Assembly (NCBI GenBank): GCA_950106755.1
Contig: OX467089.1
Location: 21,619,345 to 21,683,344 of the forward strand
Origin: Climacium dendroides
Taxonomy: Eukaryota > Streptophyta > Bryopsida > Hypnales > Climaciaceae
DNA length: 64,000 nucleotides
Direction of reading: 5' to 3'
The notes under the pieces were generated by a model. The model saw nothing but the letters and a program-made list of their open reading frames with translations, did not search any database and had not been told where the DNA came from. Of the stretch, positions 46,006-59,240 are shown one piece after another. Position 1 is the first letter of the stretch. Every line of letters starts with the position of its first letter. The position numbers and the translations under genes were made by a program.

Positions 46006-47749
46006 TTGGAGTTGGGAGCCATTTTTGGTAGTAGATTGAAGAGCGCAACTTCACTAGGATTGGATTAGAACTTCATTTCTACTTTCTTGAGGACTTTGGG
46101 GGTTTGAAGTGTTGAAGTTTGAAGACATGAAGACATGAAGACTTGAAGAATGAAGACTTGTGTGCTGTGGCATGTGGCTTGTCATTCCTAACCGGTTTTG
46201 GAGGCTCGTTGTTTTTTTCATTGTTATTCCTAGCCGGGTTTGGAGGTTTGTTGTTTTCATTTTCGCATTGTAAATTCTATTGCGGGCTATGTAGTTATTC
46301 TAAATAACAGTTATTAGCCCCATTTTGTGTTTGTGACGACGAAGTGAGATTAATCATCCACATGGTCGATCTTATTTGTTGTTCCCACTGGTGAAAGGTG
46401 CTTTTTGGTCACCGTGGGTTTGAAGTTTAGGAGCCAATCCTTCAGACGGTCAGCTCGTGGTTTGGTTGTCCTGTTTTACCTGTCCAAGGCCGTGGGTTCT
46501 TATCACCTACCCTTACCCTTATAAAGCCACTATAGGATAGACTAACAGAGTGAAGACTGAAGACTAGAAGATTCAACTGTATTCCCTAGCAAAATATTCC
46601 CAATCGCAGCCAGAATCCTCGCGATTTCTCAAAGCAAACTCTCTCAACACGATAGCGGGAAATGCCATGAAGGCAATTTTTTCATCCAAAAGCATTTTGA
46701 TGTGGAAAGTGACGTGGAGCACAAAAAATCATGACATGGACGACTAGTAAGATGACGTGGATCCAACAAAAAAGTAACATGGCACTTGATGTCGGTTTAG
46801 TTTTTGAAAATGTTTTTTGAGATGTCAGATTAGATATCTTTCAAAACATCAAAAGTACATACCATACCCTCAAGAAAATATCAGTAGAAATTAATTAATT
46901 AAAATAATTAAACTCAATAAGAATTGAAAAAAAGTCACCATCTATCATTTTCTTGAATTTTTTACGGTGAAATGAAGGAATTCTTTCATTAAAAGTTAGT
47001 GATAGTAAAAGGAAGAGAGGTCATACTTATACCTATAGTTTGTTCATGATGAGACAAAAGATATGGGATAACTAAATATAGGAACTTTTTGTTGTTCATC
47101 TTGACATCATTTTAGACATGTAGGTGTTGTTTTTAGCATCTAGATGTTACTTGGGACATCTACATGTTGTTTTAAACATTAGGAAAAACACCATAAGCAT
47201 TTTTTATTGAACACAAATTTCTTTTTAGATGTCCTATATAAATTATTCACTTTCTACCACCTCACTTATATAAAGACAAGCTCTTTTCATCCATAGTAGC
47301 ATAATGCCCATTCATTCTTTATCTTTAATTTCTGCAAAATATGCCATGTAGTTGCCTTTTTCTTCAATTTTTTACATATGGTCAACATTTTACCATTGAT
47401 CATAGTAATTTTTATAAATTTATCTATAGTCAAAATGTTGTTCAAAATGTTGTTCAAAATGTTGTTCATCTTGACATCATTTTAGACATGGAGGTGTTGT
47501 TTTGATGTGACATCTTTGTGTTTTTTGTGATGTCTAAGAAAATGCAGACATGTTTTTGTAGATGTCACTTTTAACAAACTTGTCTACGTTGGCATAACAT
47601 CCCTTTCCATATTCTCTGTATATGTTTTTGTCAACATCACTTTGAATTTTCACCCTAGAGGCTCGGAACTCATCAACACAATGATGTCTAATACAGTATG
47701 GTTTGTTTTGCAAAAACAACCCCCAAAACGTTATTTTCTTGTAGTGAAG

Positions 47750-48470
47750 TAACCTTAAGGCTTAGAAAGAATTGAAGTATCAAACTACCCCCCCTAGAAA
47801 TAAATCAAGTAAATAAATAAGATTTAGAATCTCTTAAAAGAAGACTAGGAAAGCCCAAAACTTCATTAACCTATTGAAAAAACTAAAAAAACCCAAAGAT
47901 ATGTAAGGATGGAGTTTACAACAAAGAATGGATGAACTTAAATAAAATTCATCCATCTGGATCCAAACTAAGATTTTAGATATTTATAGTTATTCTAAAT
48001 CCATAGCTAAAATCTCAAATTGATTTGAAATCAAGAGTTCAGGGAAAATTATGGATGAAGTTTGAAGTACCGATTAGTAGTCAAACTTCATCTAGTTATA
48101 ACTTTTGCTAGGAGTGTTGAGATTTCATGAGTTATATGTTTTTGGAAGTGGCATGAGCTGAAATTGAACTTAGGCTTGCTAAATTTAGAATGTAAATATG
48201 TTCCCTAAATGACAAAGAGGTCTTAGTTAGTTTGGCCTTTTGACTAAAAATTGCAATTAATTTAGGTTTTGAGTAATTGTTTTGCAAGTTTATGACTTGT
48301 AGGCACTTAGAAGAAATCCATTACTTGGAAGGCACACTTGACAACACTTAGGCACCTAAAGAACATCAAACACTAATGAAAATAAAACATGGTTGTGCAT
48401 GTTAATGTGCATAAATAAACTTTCAAAAGGGGCCTTTTAAATAAAAAATTTAAAAATAAAATTTTTTTAA
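47750..48470. other. Spacer, no gene seen
   Basis: AT-rich. Nothing recognised apart from short AAAA and CTTCAT-rich words. Confidence 0.4.
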
Positions 48471-51400
48471 TCTATTTTTTTGAAAGTTTTGAAATTTTCT
48501 TTTAAATGAGTATTTTTTGTAATTTGAATTCTTTTCTTCATTTTTCCTACCACCTTGAATATTGGTATTATTCATTAATTTATTCCAAAAATGTACTTTG
48601 GTCCTTTAAGTGGTAAAATCTCTTTAAAAAAAACTTGTATAATAGATCTATATTTTCAAGATAACCTCTATTTATTCTACCATAAATAAACAAGATAGAA
48701 CACAAATGAATCCTATAGGTTATTTTTTCAAGACGATGCTTCAATTGCCCAAAAAACTAAGATTGTCCATAACTTTCTCATAACTAGTCCAAATGGAATG
48801 AATCAAAACTTCAAATGCAGACAAAACTATAAGATTTTAGGAAAAAAATATTTTAAAAAATATTTTGGCTTTTATTTATTTTTTTGTGCTGCCCATTGAC
48901 TCTTGTTTTTGGTTGATTGTGCCATAACTTTTTCTCCTAGCACCAATTGAAACAAAAATTATATATTCACAAAGCTCTTGGCAAATTCCACAACCTCAAA
49001 AAATTTCAAAAACATTTATTACAAATTGAGACAATAGGAACCTACCCAAACCCAAATTGTCCCCCAAGGGGACAAACGGTCCTTCAAGGGTTAAAATTAG
49101 ATACAAAATAATATAGTTAGAATTGCAAAAGATATCAAACATTTTAACTTCTAGAAAAATGTATTATTTTTTAGTAAGTTTTTTTCTCAAAAACATCCAA
49201 AGAACTTTAGAGAATAGCTCTAACTTGCACCAATAGAAGATGCTATACCAAAAAAATTTAAAAACAAGATGAGACTTAAAAACTATAGAATCTAATTAAC
49301 TCATAAAATATAAAAAAGGAACATTTACAAAGTAAAGTAGTTCAAAAGCAGTCCTTAAAATTTTACTAAAAAGAATATTTGAAGAATATATCTAAAAATA
49401 TACTCTAGAAAGTTCTAAAACTTAAAAACATTTCAGAAATTTGGATACTATTTTATACCCCAAGCTATATACTATTTGTACAAATGTAGATTGTACAGTT
49501 CACACTAAGTGCTTGCTCTAGGCATTCACATTAATTTTTAAATATACAAATTTGCAATAAAGTGTAGTCTATGTATTTACTCTTTATTTCAGTTATTGTA
49601 ATACTCATCCATAGTTCATTTGGATCACACACAAAGGTTCCCAATAAATAAATCACATTTCATCTACATTTATACAAATTAATACAAAGGGTCTTGTACC
49701 ATTCAAACTCTTCTACTAATAAATTGAATAAACTCGAGTGCTTTCAATGACAAGCAATTCAAATTTTACATTGTTTCAAACTTTAATGTCTAAAAATCTA
49801 TACATTTGTGTATATGAATTTGTAGAATTCTAATTTGACAATATTATAATTTGTCAACTTTTCAATACAATACTTTTGGTTTGTTTATTTGTAAATGTAT
49901 AAATTTTTATATTATTTAATTTGATGATTTTCTTGATTTGAACATTTTCAAATTTATAAATATATTCCTAAGTAGATTGAAATGAAGTCAATTTCTTAAT
50001 CAATTTGTTTATATTTGACTAAGCTACTAGTAATACAAATTGTTTCTTGAGAGTTGCATTGATGTGATTAGTTCTAAATAAAATATCAAGTTAAAAGTCA
50101 ATTGGTGTGTATATTCTACAATAGTTTAAAAACTTTTACATATTTATGGCCTTATTTTTTTTGTCTAATGCTTGAATTATCATTGCAAAAACTGAAACCT
50201 TACATGCCAAAATATACAACATTATTTAAACAATGGTAGCAAAACATCTTTGTAGTTCACACTAAAAATCGTACCTTGTTCACCAAGAGGATGAAATCTT
50301 CTAAAACCTTTAAAGACAAGCCACTGACTACAATTCAAACTTCAAAACCCTCCAATCCATATATCTTCACTATTAATGCATGACATTTCTTTTTCTTTTT
50401 CTTTCATTTTATTACACATCTTCAATCCTTCATAAAATTTTCATGCTTTTTTGTGAAATTTTGAAATTATTGTGGAATTTAGAAGTAAGATTGTGGAAAA
50501 TTCAAATCAATATACAATTCTAAGCTTAAGAAATCTAAAAATTTGAAAGTTAGGTGCATATAATTAGACTTTGAAATGCCATGGTGCATACCAAATTTCC
50601 ACGTCATTCTATCCTTGGTTGTAAACTTTTGACTCTGAACAACAATAATTTACATATTTTCAAGAATCATCCAATGTATTCAATTGAATGGAAAGTAGGA
50701 TTAGAAACCCTTATTTTGATTGCATTTCTAAAAAAAATCATATTCTTGGCCTTGAAACCAAGGTTTGGGAACTAAAAACTAATAGTGTCATGGTATGTTG
50801 TATGGGTATTCTATTATTATTAAAACTAGATGAAAAATCATCAATTCTATGTTGTGAATTTTTTGTCTCTTTGTCATCTTTCTAGTGTTATATCACCAAT
50901 TGCACATGCATTCATAGAATAATAAATAAGCCTTTTGCATATAAGTCAACCCAAAAGTTTGAAGTGCATTTTCATGCATATATATATTTATATATGTGGT
51001 AGGTGTGTTTTACTTATGAGTGCAAAAAAGAATTGAATTTAACAAGAGAACACTACAACATATAAATCTATTTACAATACATATAAAAATGACATTTTCA
51101 TGATGTCCAAATAGATTACATATTTAATTTTGTTACTAAATACAAAAGTAGGATTGGACTTACAAGTTCTTATCGTGAATATTCAACAAAAGACTACAAC
51201 ATTTACACCAAAGTTTTATATTAAATTCATGTTTATATGGTAGAAGGAACTATGCACTATGTTCTTTTGTGAAATCTAGGTACATATAATAAATGCTAAT
51301 GATAACAATTTTTATCAATGTAAGCACAAGCATTCATCAAGATAGTATCCAACAAATTGTAGTAATTCACTACACAAATCTCATATCACAATGACATTTG

Positions 51401-52800
51401 TATTATGGATTACTACAATATGAGGAATGCTATCGTGGAATCCATATATGTAAATTTTAGGATACAAGTTTGCCTTGGTGGCGAAGATGTCTACAACTCC
51501 AACTTCATCAACAAAACTCTCAAAGGAAGATTCTTCGTTTATGTAGTCAAATCTTATCGAGACACATAGTACTCTTGGAAATAATATGCACGCAAAGAAT
51601 GTCCTAGCTCATTTTATGGCATTTGATATCAAGTAAAGTGGTGCACCACTAAAACAAGGGAGAGAAATGAGATGATATGTTGGAAAAAATAGTTTGATTT
51701 ATACTATTAAAAACTCTAAAGGCTGTTGGGTTGTGAAAGACACGCAAACACCAAACGATGTATCCCTTGATCACTCAAATGATGTTTTGAATAGATACAC
51801 CTACTTGTGGCTTTGCAAGGAATATAGATGGTAATTGTGGCTACTCATATAGCCATTCACAGCCACCATTTTGTGTTTAACTTAATGAACATGTTGATTG
51901 AATGTTTCCATCACCTTTTAAGATCTTATTGCACTTGTTCAAGTCTTCTTGATGTTCATTATGTACTAGGACAAAGTCCATTGGGATGCCACAAAACTTG
52001 AGAAATTCTATCAAGGTATGACATTTTTTCAAAAATATATTTGAATGTCATTAGGGTTGATTAGGAATGAATGAATGAAAAATATTGTGGATGAGAATGT
52101 AATGGATGAAATCATAACACAATTTGCATTTAATGGAATAGAAGTGATAAAAGATGCCCTTTTATAATGCCTTCTATCCTTTAAATATTTTGGTAGGCTT
52201 GCATTGAGTATTCCAAGGGATATAGTTCTTAATTTTGCCACTTATGGGAATCGAATTGTTTCCTATTGTTGATTAGGGATTCTTCAATCATCATACAATG
52301 AAGATTCCATGGTTTATACAATTGGATATCTCCGAATCTACATATGCAAAGTTTTGTAAGGATCTTAGCAAGTGTCTTTGACTAAGGGATAGCAAAATAG
52401 AGCTCATCAATCCAAACATGTATGAGCCTTAAAACATACAACTTTGGGATACTTTAGGGGCATAAATTGTCAATATCTATGTTGTCCTAAAAGTTATGAA
52501 AGTTTGGGTCCTATTTTTCTATTCAAAATTTTAATTTGTATTTTGATTTTTAATTTTATTTATTCATTATAATTACAACAAGGCATAATTACATGCAATC
52601 TACACTAGTAGAAAACGCAGAAATTTCTGTTGTTTCGGTGACGTTGTTTTGGTCACCAAACAACAGATTTCTGCTGAATTTTACAATGGCTTATAATTGG
52701 TCACAATTTTATTTATTTGTTGGAGAACTAATGATTTTCATCCAATTTATTTGATTGTACCACTTTGTTCATAGTATGTGCACACCATTGAGTTGATTTC
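48470..52800 (+). repeat. Copy C: older, truncated copy of the arm-loop-arm unit
   Basis: Matches in order: about 48570-48690 to arm A 19095-19220 (weak); 49085-49470 to arm B 32770-32380 inverted; 49470-51790 to arm A 21660-24220 (strong); 51830-52440 to the left loop edge 24505-25140; 52455-52600 to the right loop edge 29277-29430; and 52725-52795 to arm B 29755-29825, now in plus orientation. Copy C therefore keeps arm, both loop edges and the start of the opposite arm, but lacks 4.1 kb of loop and nearly all of the second arm. It also lacks the 153-bp hairpin element and ~85 bases of arm A near 23175-23265. Confidence 0.88.
52603..52680 (+). repeat. CACTAGTAGAAAA terminus with adjoining hairpin
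   Basis: CACTAGTAGAAAACGCAGAA resembles a CACTA-type end. It is followed directly by a foldback in which GCAGAAATTTCTGTTGTTT pairs with AAACAACAGATTTCTGC around a GGTGAC...GTCACC centre. It replaces part of the loop/arm junction in copy C. No partner terminus was found. Confidence 0.55.
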
Positions 52801-53143
52801 AAATTTGTACTAGCTATTTCTTGATTTTGTATAGGAAATGGTATCAAAAATGTTATACTTCTGTAGTGTATTTTAGCACTTTTGACTTGTTGACTTTAAA
52901 CTTCATTCAACATTCCAAATAATTTAAGGAGAAGATACTAAGTAAAACTAAAACAAATAGAACTTTTTAAGTCTAATTTTTTCAAAATTTTTAAAAATAC
53001 TCTTAAATGAGTATTTTTCTTATAGTTCGAAGTTGATTAAGAGTCTTTAAACACATTTTTATAAATAAAATGACAGAATATTGGCTTACAATATACTATA
53101 CAATATGCACCTTCAGAGAAAAGGTTTTAGATCTTGTTTTGTA

Positions 53144-53711
53144 CTACCTCCAGCGTCCCAAAATGATTTTCATGTTGTACAAAATGTTCCAGATTGAGGA
53201 TAAGAATAACATCTATAAAACTCATTGCTTAGTGTAGGTAAAATTTGGTGCATTCTTAGCATCCTATAAATTTTGAGTTTCAAAACTTTTTTCAAAGTGC
53301 ATTTTAAAATATTGAAAAGTGAAATTTAGGGGCATTTTCAAAGACCACCAATGGATGCTTAATTGTTGCATGTGAGGTGTCATTTTGTGGGTAGTTAGTA
53401 TGGGCCCAAGACAATGTGTGGACCTTTGTACCACCTCCCAAAGCTTCATCTCCTTCAATCAGGCAACATTCAAAGAGATGCAAAAAATAAGAACAAATAA
53501 TGTTGATTGACCCCTTCACTCATTTCATTTGTTTTTCAATTGATGATTGTATAAATGGAGGAGGAACTATTGGTTGAAGTTGTTTTGCTAGTCCTAGATA
53601 GCAATCAATAGCCAAATTTGACTAATTTTCCACATCACAAAGTACAATCAAAAAATCATTTTGGGACAAAAATTTGAGGCCAACAAAAAGGTCATTTGGG
53701 GACAGAGGGAG
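53144..53711. mobile_element. Stowaway-like element, 568 bp
   Basis: The left end CTACCTCCAGCGTCCCAAAA and right end TTTGGGGACAGAGGGAG are imperfect inverted copies of the CTCCCTCCGTCCCAAA-type terminus of Stowaway MITEs. They are flanked by TA on both sides (53142-53143 and 53712-53713). A second internal AATCATTTTGGGACAAAA near 53650 echoes the terminus. It is longer than a typical Stowaway and has no recognisable mariner transposase. Confidence 0.85.
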
Positions 53712-54248
53712 TATTTGATATGAGTTTTTTATACTTTATCTTCAGAAATACATAGCAGTCTTAAAATTTTCATAAGATAATATGAAAATTTTATGAAATA
53801 TTGAAGGCATGTGATTTTGTCTATAAAAAATAATTAAAAATTCATCAATACACAAAGACAACATGGAACATATAATACGAAAGATTTTGAAGTTTGACTA
53901 CATGGCTATAGGGTGTATTCTTCCAAAGTTAAGGGATAAAGTAATTACTTGGTATGAATAGAGTATTCACCTTAGTAAGGACATTAGAGCCAAGAAGAGG
54001 TTTGTTATATTTATAACTAATTGTCATTTTACTACACAATGATATCATTCTTTTTGAAAATAACATCCCAAGTAATAGGATCCAATTCACACAATGTTGC
54101 ATGTTGGACTCTCAGAAGACTATCTCATGGATCCAAAGCACACAAACTCTGAAAATTTTCCTTTATTATTGTAGTTTGTTGATTTAGTTTGGCTCAATCT
54201 CTCTCACCCTTCAGGGTCTGTAATTTCAAACAGGAATTTAATCCCAAA

Positions 54249-54689
54249 CTAGTGTGCCTAGGCGTTTCCACAATCAAAATAAAAGTAAAAGTAATTTTTT
54301 GATCTTTTTTCATAAAAATTTTAAAATTCCATAACTTTCTCACCGTAGGTTCAAACGTCACAAACCAAAGCCCATGCACTCCTCCTTCCTGAGAGCTTTT
54401 TGACATATGAAGATTGCGACAAACAAAACAAACACATAGCCTATCTTTATGGATGGATAGTCTATTTGTTTTGTTTTGTTTGTTAAGTTGAGATCTTGCA
54501 TATTGTGTGTCCTCTAGTCGCAATCTTTGTATCATCAAAAAGTTCTCAGGAAGGAGGGATGCATAGGCTTTGTTTTGTGGCATTTGAATCTACAGTAAGA
54601 AAGTTATGGAATTTTGAAGTTTTCATGAATAAAAAAAATAAAAAATTATTATTATTTTTTATTGTGGAAACGACAAAAGTCACACTAGT
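54249..54689. repeat. Palindromic pair of a dispersed repeat
   Basis: The left arm (54249-54455) and right arm (about 54460-54689) are inverted copies. Shared blocks include CTCCTTCCTGAGAGCTTTTT versus its complement, GAAGATTGCGAC versus GTCGCAATCTT, and CACTAG at both outer edges. The right arm has ~30 extra bases. Confidence 0.82.
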
Positions 54690-54701
54690 CTTAATGGATG
54701 G

Positions 54702-54960
54702 ACTAGTGTGCCTTGTGCTATTGCCATAGTAAAAAGAAAAGTAAAAGTAATTTTCTAATTTTCTAATTCCTAAAAACTTTAAAATCAATAACTTTCACAC
54801 CACAAATTGAAACACCACAAAACAAAGTTTGCGGATCCTTCCTCATCGAGAGTTTTGGATGGTACCAAGAACACAACTTGGAGATGCCCAGTCTAAGAGA
54901 TCTCAGTGTAACAAGCAAAATAAAACAAACAATCCATTTTAATGAATGGATTTCCAAATA
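54702..54960 (+). repeat. Dispersed repeat unit, copy 2
   Basis: Direct relative of the left arm at 54249: ACTAGTGTGCC at the start, then AAAAGTAAAAGTAATTTT, AACTTTCACACCACAAATTG and CAAAACAAAG. Further copies begin at 55104 and 59003. Confidence 0.75.
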
Positions 54961-55103
54961 TGATACATTCTAAGCTCTTACTATGTGAAAATTTGAATCA
55001 AGGCTTAGAAGACCTAATGGGATCTAGGTAGTCCAAGCCTACAAGACTAGTGATCCTAGAACTAGTTTATGGATTTTAGTGCAATATGCTACTTTCAAGA
55101 CAA

Positions 55104-55470
55104 ACTAGTGTCCTTTGTATTGTTGTCACACTAAAAAACACTACAAGAGAAACACCTCCAAAATGACAGAAATCAGCTAGTCCTAATCTACAGAAATTTG
55201 ACGAATTTCAGTCCGAAATGACAAAAACTGTCCGAATCTACAGAAAATTGCCTAAATTGACAAAAAACTGTCAATTTTCTGTAGATTAGGACTAGCTGAT
55301 TTTTGTCATTTCGGACCAGTTTTTGTCATTTCGGATTGCTTTTCTTGTAGTGAAAATAATAATTTTCATTAATTAATAAAAATTTCAAAAATCAATATCT
55401 TTCACATAACATATTGAAAAGCCACAAAACAAAGTCTGTGCACTATGAGCATTCATTTAACTACCCTTGG
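55104..55470 (+). repeat. Dispersed repeat unit, copy 3, split by a MITE
   Basis: It starts ACTAGTGTCCTTTGTATTG and resumes after 55355 with AATAATAATTTTCATT and AATATCTTTCACATAACATA. The element at 55139-55352 interrupts it. Confidence 0.7.
55139..55352. mobile_element. 214-bp CACTA-type MITE
   Basis: The ends are CACTACAAGAGAAA and TTTTCTTGTAGTG, flanked by AAA on each side (55136-55138 and 55353-55355). The interior is itself a foldback: AATCAGCTAGTCCTAATCTACAGAAA in one half pairs with its near complement in the other. ATGACAAAAA and TCTACAGAAA motifs repeat. It is far too short to encode anything. Confidence 0.88.
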
Positions 55471-58400
55471 TAAATTCACAAACACAGCTAGGTTCTTGTA
55501 ATTCAAGTTTGACTTCTAATGGGTGTCTAATGTTGGTTCATTGTACCTTCCAAGTAATGGATATTTTCTAGGTTCCTAAAGTTCAAAAAAATCATTAAAA
55601 ACTACCAAAGATTAGTTCTAAACAACACAAAGTCTTTAAGCCACAATGTTTTTTTTATAAAAAGTATCTATAGTCTAAATTTAATCTACATAAGTTGTAG
55701 TTCATATCATGCCATTCTTGTAAACATAAAATTTGCAAAATTTGAAGATTGCTACAAGAAGTTATGACCAGATGAAGTTTGAGCCTTTGAGAGGTTATTT
55801 AAACTTCATCCACCCTTTTCAACACTTTACCTATTTCAATTGGTTGTGAGTTTGGGACACTAACTTTAAGTTACTAACTTCTACTCATATTCCAAGTTTG
55901 GACCTGGATGGACAATTTTCAAGGGAATTCATTCATTCCTTGACCCAAACCTCATCCTTCTAAAACTCTTGGAGTTTTAAATGTTTTCTAGAGATTGAAG
56001 TAGTTTTAGACTCCTTGAATTTCCTTTTATTTGATCCTAACTCTAAGTTTCTACTTGGTTGTCTTCAAAAGATTCTAATTTACTTACTACTTTGTTCGGA
56101 ACTTCTTTTGTCAAATTGTTATTTTTAGACTTTTGAATTCAGTTCCTTGTAGATTCTAGTTTTACCTACCCGAATTGCTAAAGAACTTTGGATTTGGACT
56201 TTCCTAGTGAAAGTTATGAGTGGATGAAGTTTGATTGCTAATTAGTACTTTTAAACTTCATCCACGGTTTTCTACTCATCTACAATTTGAAATTTACTTT
56301 CAACTTCACCTCTGACCTCAGGATTTCTAACTCTATTTAATTTTCCATTCTTGTTTTTTGGATGAAATTGACTAATTTTCATCCACTATGATTCCTAAAC
56401 TTCATCTACTAATATCTTTCTCAATTTGACTTCGATTTTTAAGTGTAAGACGTTTTTGGAACCCTTTAAGAAAACTCTACAAGATTATATATCTAAGCTT
56501 TGGAAAACACCTAATCTTGACACTCTGACTTGCACTTGAAGTTCAGCTAAGTGTAGAAATGGCTAATATTAGAAATTGAATAGAATTTAGAAGAATTAGT
56601 AATTCACCTCGGAATTGGCCTCATCTATGAGGTGGTCAAATACTCCTTCAAATCCTTGTCATTTTCTATAGTGGAACTCTTCTTGGAATTCTTCTTATCG
56701 CTTGAAAATGATATTTTAATACAAATTTGAAGTTGAACTTCTAACTTCTTTCTTTTCTTTCTCTTCTACTTTTTTCCCTTCAACACTATTTAAAATCCAT
56801 TATTGTATTCCAAAAGTTGACTTGAAAGATTATACAATAATTGTTCCAAGTTTAAAAATAATAATTGACTCTTGACCACCTATTACCTTTTCTTATGTCA
56901 ATTATTATTCTATCTAAATTCTAATGGTTCTAATCATTTTTCAAGGATTTTCTTAATCTTATCAACTTCTAAACTTCTCTTCAACTCCCAAATGGACTCT
57001 ATAGGTTCAAAGCTTCCTAGTATTTTTGAAAACACTCCAAATTCTAACTACACAAAGTTAAAGCTTCGTTGTATTTTGGAAAATCATCAACAATTCTATG
57101 TTCTATAAGTCAAAGCTTCACCATAAAATCTAACACATTAGAAATTCACTCCTAGGCAAACTAGAGCTTCACCGTCACTAGGGAAACAAGAGATAAAAAA
57201 GACAAGTTTTAATACACAAAAATCAACAAATTTGACACAACCATATTGGTACAAAACACGTTAGTACAAAACTTTGACAACAAGAGTTAGTGAACAATTT
57301 GCAACCAAAGTAGACACTAGAAAGCCCCCCAAAGCATCATTGCCAAGGTACCAACAACTTAAAACTCAATAAATCCATACCAAAATTAATACAAGATTCA
57401 AAACAAATACAAACAAAAGCAAACTTTGAAGGGACCCTAATGTCTTTCAAAAAGAGCTTTAAAAACAACAATAAAGGAGCTTGAAGAGCTTTAAAAACAC
57501 ACAAAATTGACAATGTGGCCTAAAATGGCCAAAATCCAACTAAATGAATCCAAACTATAACAAGAGGTTCAAGAATAAATCAAGGGGTGAATTGAGAGGA
57601 AAATGAATGCCCTTACTATACTCTTCCAAGGGCACTCACCTCCCCTCTTTTCCTACGTAGTAAACTTATCATTTAAGATTTTCATCCTAATACTCTAATT
57701 TTGACTTTCTATACTAGTCCTAAACTTTAACTTTTGGAGAAAGACTCCAAATCACAAACAATTGCGCCATTGGATTCAGAAGGTCATATTAGTCTGTAAG
57801 AATTCCACCCCTTTTTCTTACGCTAAAAAACCATCAAAAGCTAGTGTCAATTTAAACTCCAAAAAGGATAAAAATCTAACTTTTGGAGGTTGACTTTTCC
57901 ATAGAAAGTGACTAGCCTAGAGTCTTAAGTAGATATGAAGGAGTAAGAAAGACCTAATTTGGGCCCAATTCCGTACATTTGTGGACTTGTGGTACATTGG
58001 TCAACTCCATCGTAATTTTCAAGTTTATTGATCTTATGAGAATCTTGTTAGTTTTGAATCTTTTGGCTATTGAAATGTCTTGAAACTTTTTGGAGAGTGT
58101 TACTAGCATAAAAGAGGCTAGTTTAATTTTTAATGAGATTTTACCGCACCTTGGGCAATTTCTATAAATTTCTCATTAAAAATTTTAGAGGTTGACCATC
58201 CAAAAGAATACTTTTTGACTACTAGAAAATTTTCAAACTTTTTGTAGAACCTCTCATGGAATTCCACAAAAGATGTGGAAATTCATATTCTTATTTTGCA
58301 CATTTGAAGAAGGAGAATCAAATCCCGCTACCTCTTTTAACTTTCAATGAACAAGGAATCTTTCATACAAATGAAAATCTTGGTGAATAAATTTCGTTGT

Positions 58401-59002
58401 TGGACTTCTAGTGTGATTTCTACATATAACCACCATACTTATATTGTAGATGCCCTCCTCTGGTCCATCTTAAGTTTTCTTCATTTGCATGCTAACAATT
58501 GAGATTTTTACTATTTTGTTGATGCAATGGAGAAACTGAAACCTCTCTCTGGAATTGACTTAGGGTTCTTACATATGTTCCCTTGGATCAATTTAACCAT
58601 GTTTTATCACATGTAAGGCAGGTTTAGCCAATTTGGGACAATTCTACTAAATGATTACAATATGTACAATTTTGGAGTTTCTACCCTATTTACTTGCGGG
58701 ATTTGGGTTACGTTTTAGGGAAAATAAGCTGATTAGGACCAAATATTGTAATGGCATGTGACATACCTATTTGGACTTTACACTCTTTTTAAAGCTTTTT
58801 GTGTAATAAACTATACTCATAATACTAACAAACAAACAAACAAAATTAATGAGTCCAAGGTGACAAAATGGGCACTCACATACACCCCTCCTCACAAAGA
58901 ACTTTTCAATGGAATCAAGAATGTGATCAAGGGACGTATGGTTTAGGAGATCTCAACATAACAAACAAAACCAACCAACCTAGCTTATGGAATTTAGTAC
59001 AA
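55471..59002. other. Long intergenic stretch, no gene recognised
   Basis: AT-rich, with many CTTCATCC and AAACTTCA words. A short frame at 56872-57108 has no features. Nothing here supports a gene. Confidence 0.4.
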
Positions 59003-59240
59003 TACTAGTGTACCCTATGCCATTGCCATAGTCAATATAAAGGTAAAAGTAATTTTTTAATTTTTTAGTTCATAAAAACTTTAAAATTCAATAACTTTCT
59101 TACTGTAGGTTCAAACACTACAAAACAAAGACCATGCACCTCTCCTTGCCAAGGGCTTTCCAACGATACCAAGCACTTGATCAAAAGTCGCACGGTCCAA
59201 GAAATCTCAACATAACAAATAAAACAAACAAAACAAAACA
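59003..59240 (+). repeat. Dispersed repeat unit, copy 4
   Basis: ACTAGTGTACCCTATGCCAT, then GGTAAAAGTAATTTTTTAAT and AATAACTTTCTTACTGTAGG, and GCACCTCTCCTTGCCAAGGG. Same order and orientation as copies 1 (left arm) and 2. Confidence 0.75.

Larger units (their letters stand above)
44071..47746 (+). mobile_element. Complete non-autonomous CACTA element, 3.68 kb
   Basis: It starts CACTATAAGAAAATAGC at 44071 and ends TTATTTTCTTGTAGTG at 47746. It is flanked by a 3-bp direct repeat AAG (44068-44070 and 47747-47749), as expected for CACTA. The 3' end shares the ACAACCCCCAAAACG block and GATGTCT motifs with the transposase-bearing element ending at 7151, so that element's transposase could have moved it. 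About 46860-47430 is related to the CACTA copies in the giant palindrome. The interior has no transposase but carries an unrelated open frame (44509-45039), a 179-bp tandem array and a GC-richer segment (46320-46520). Confidence 0.88.

Noticed and set aside
54194..54788. Overlapping 77-129-codon frames on both strands
   Set aside because: They fall in a palindromic dispersed repeat, so the frames mirror each other and carry no domain.
58330..58490. A possible retrotransposon RNase H-like stretch (..YIVDAL..)
   Set aside because: Only a few residues fit, and no neighbouring reverse transcriptase or integrase motifs support it.
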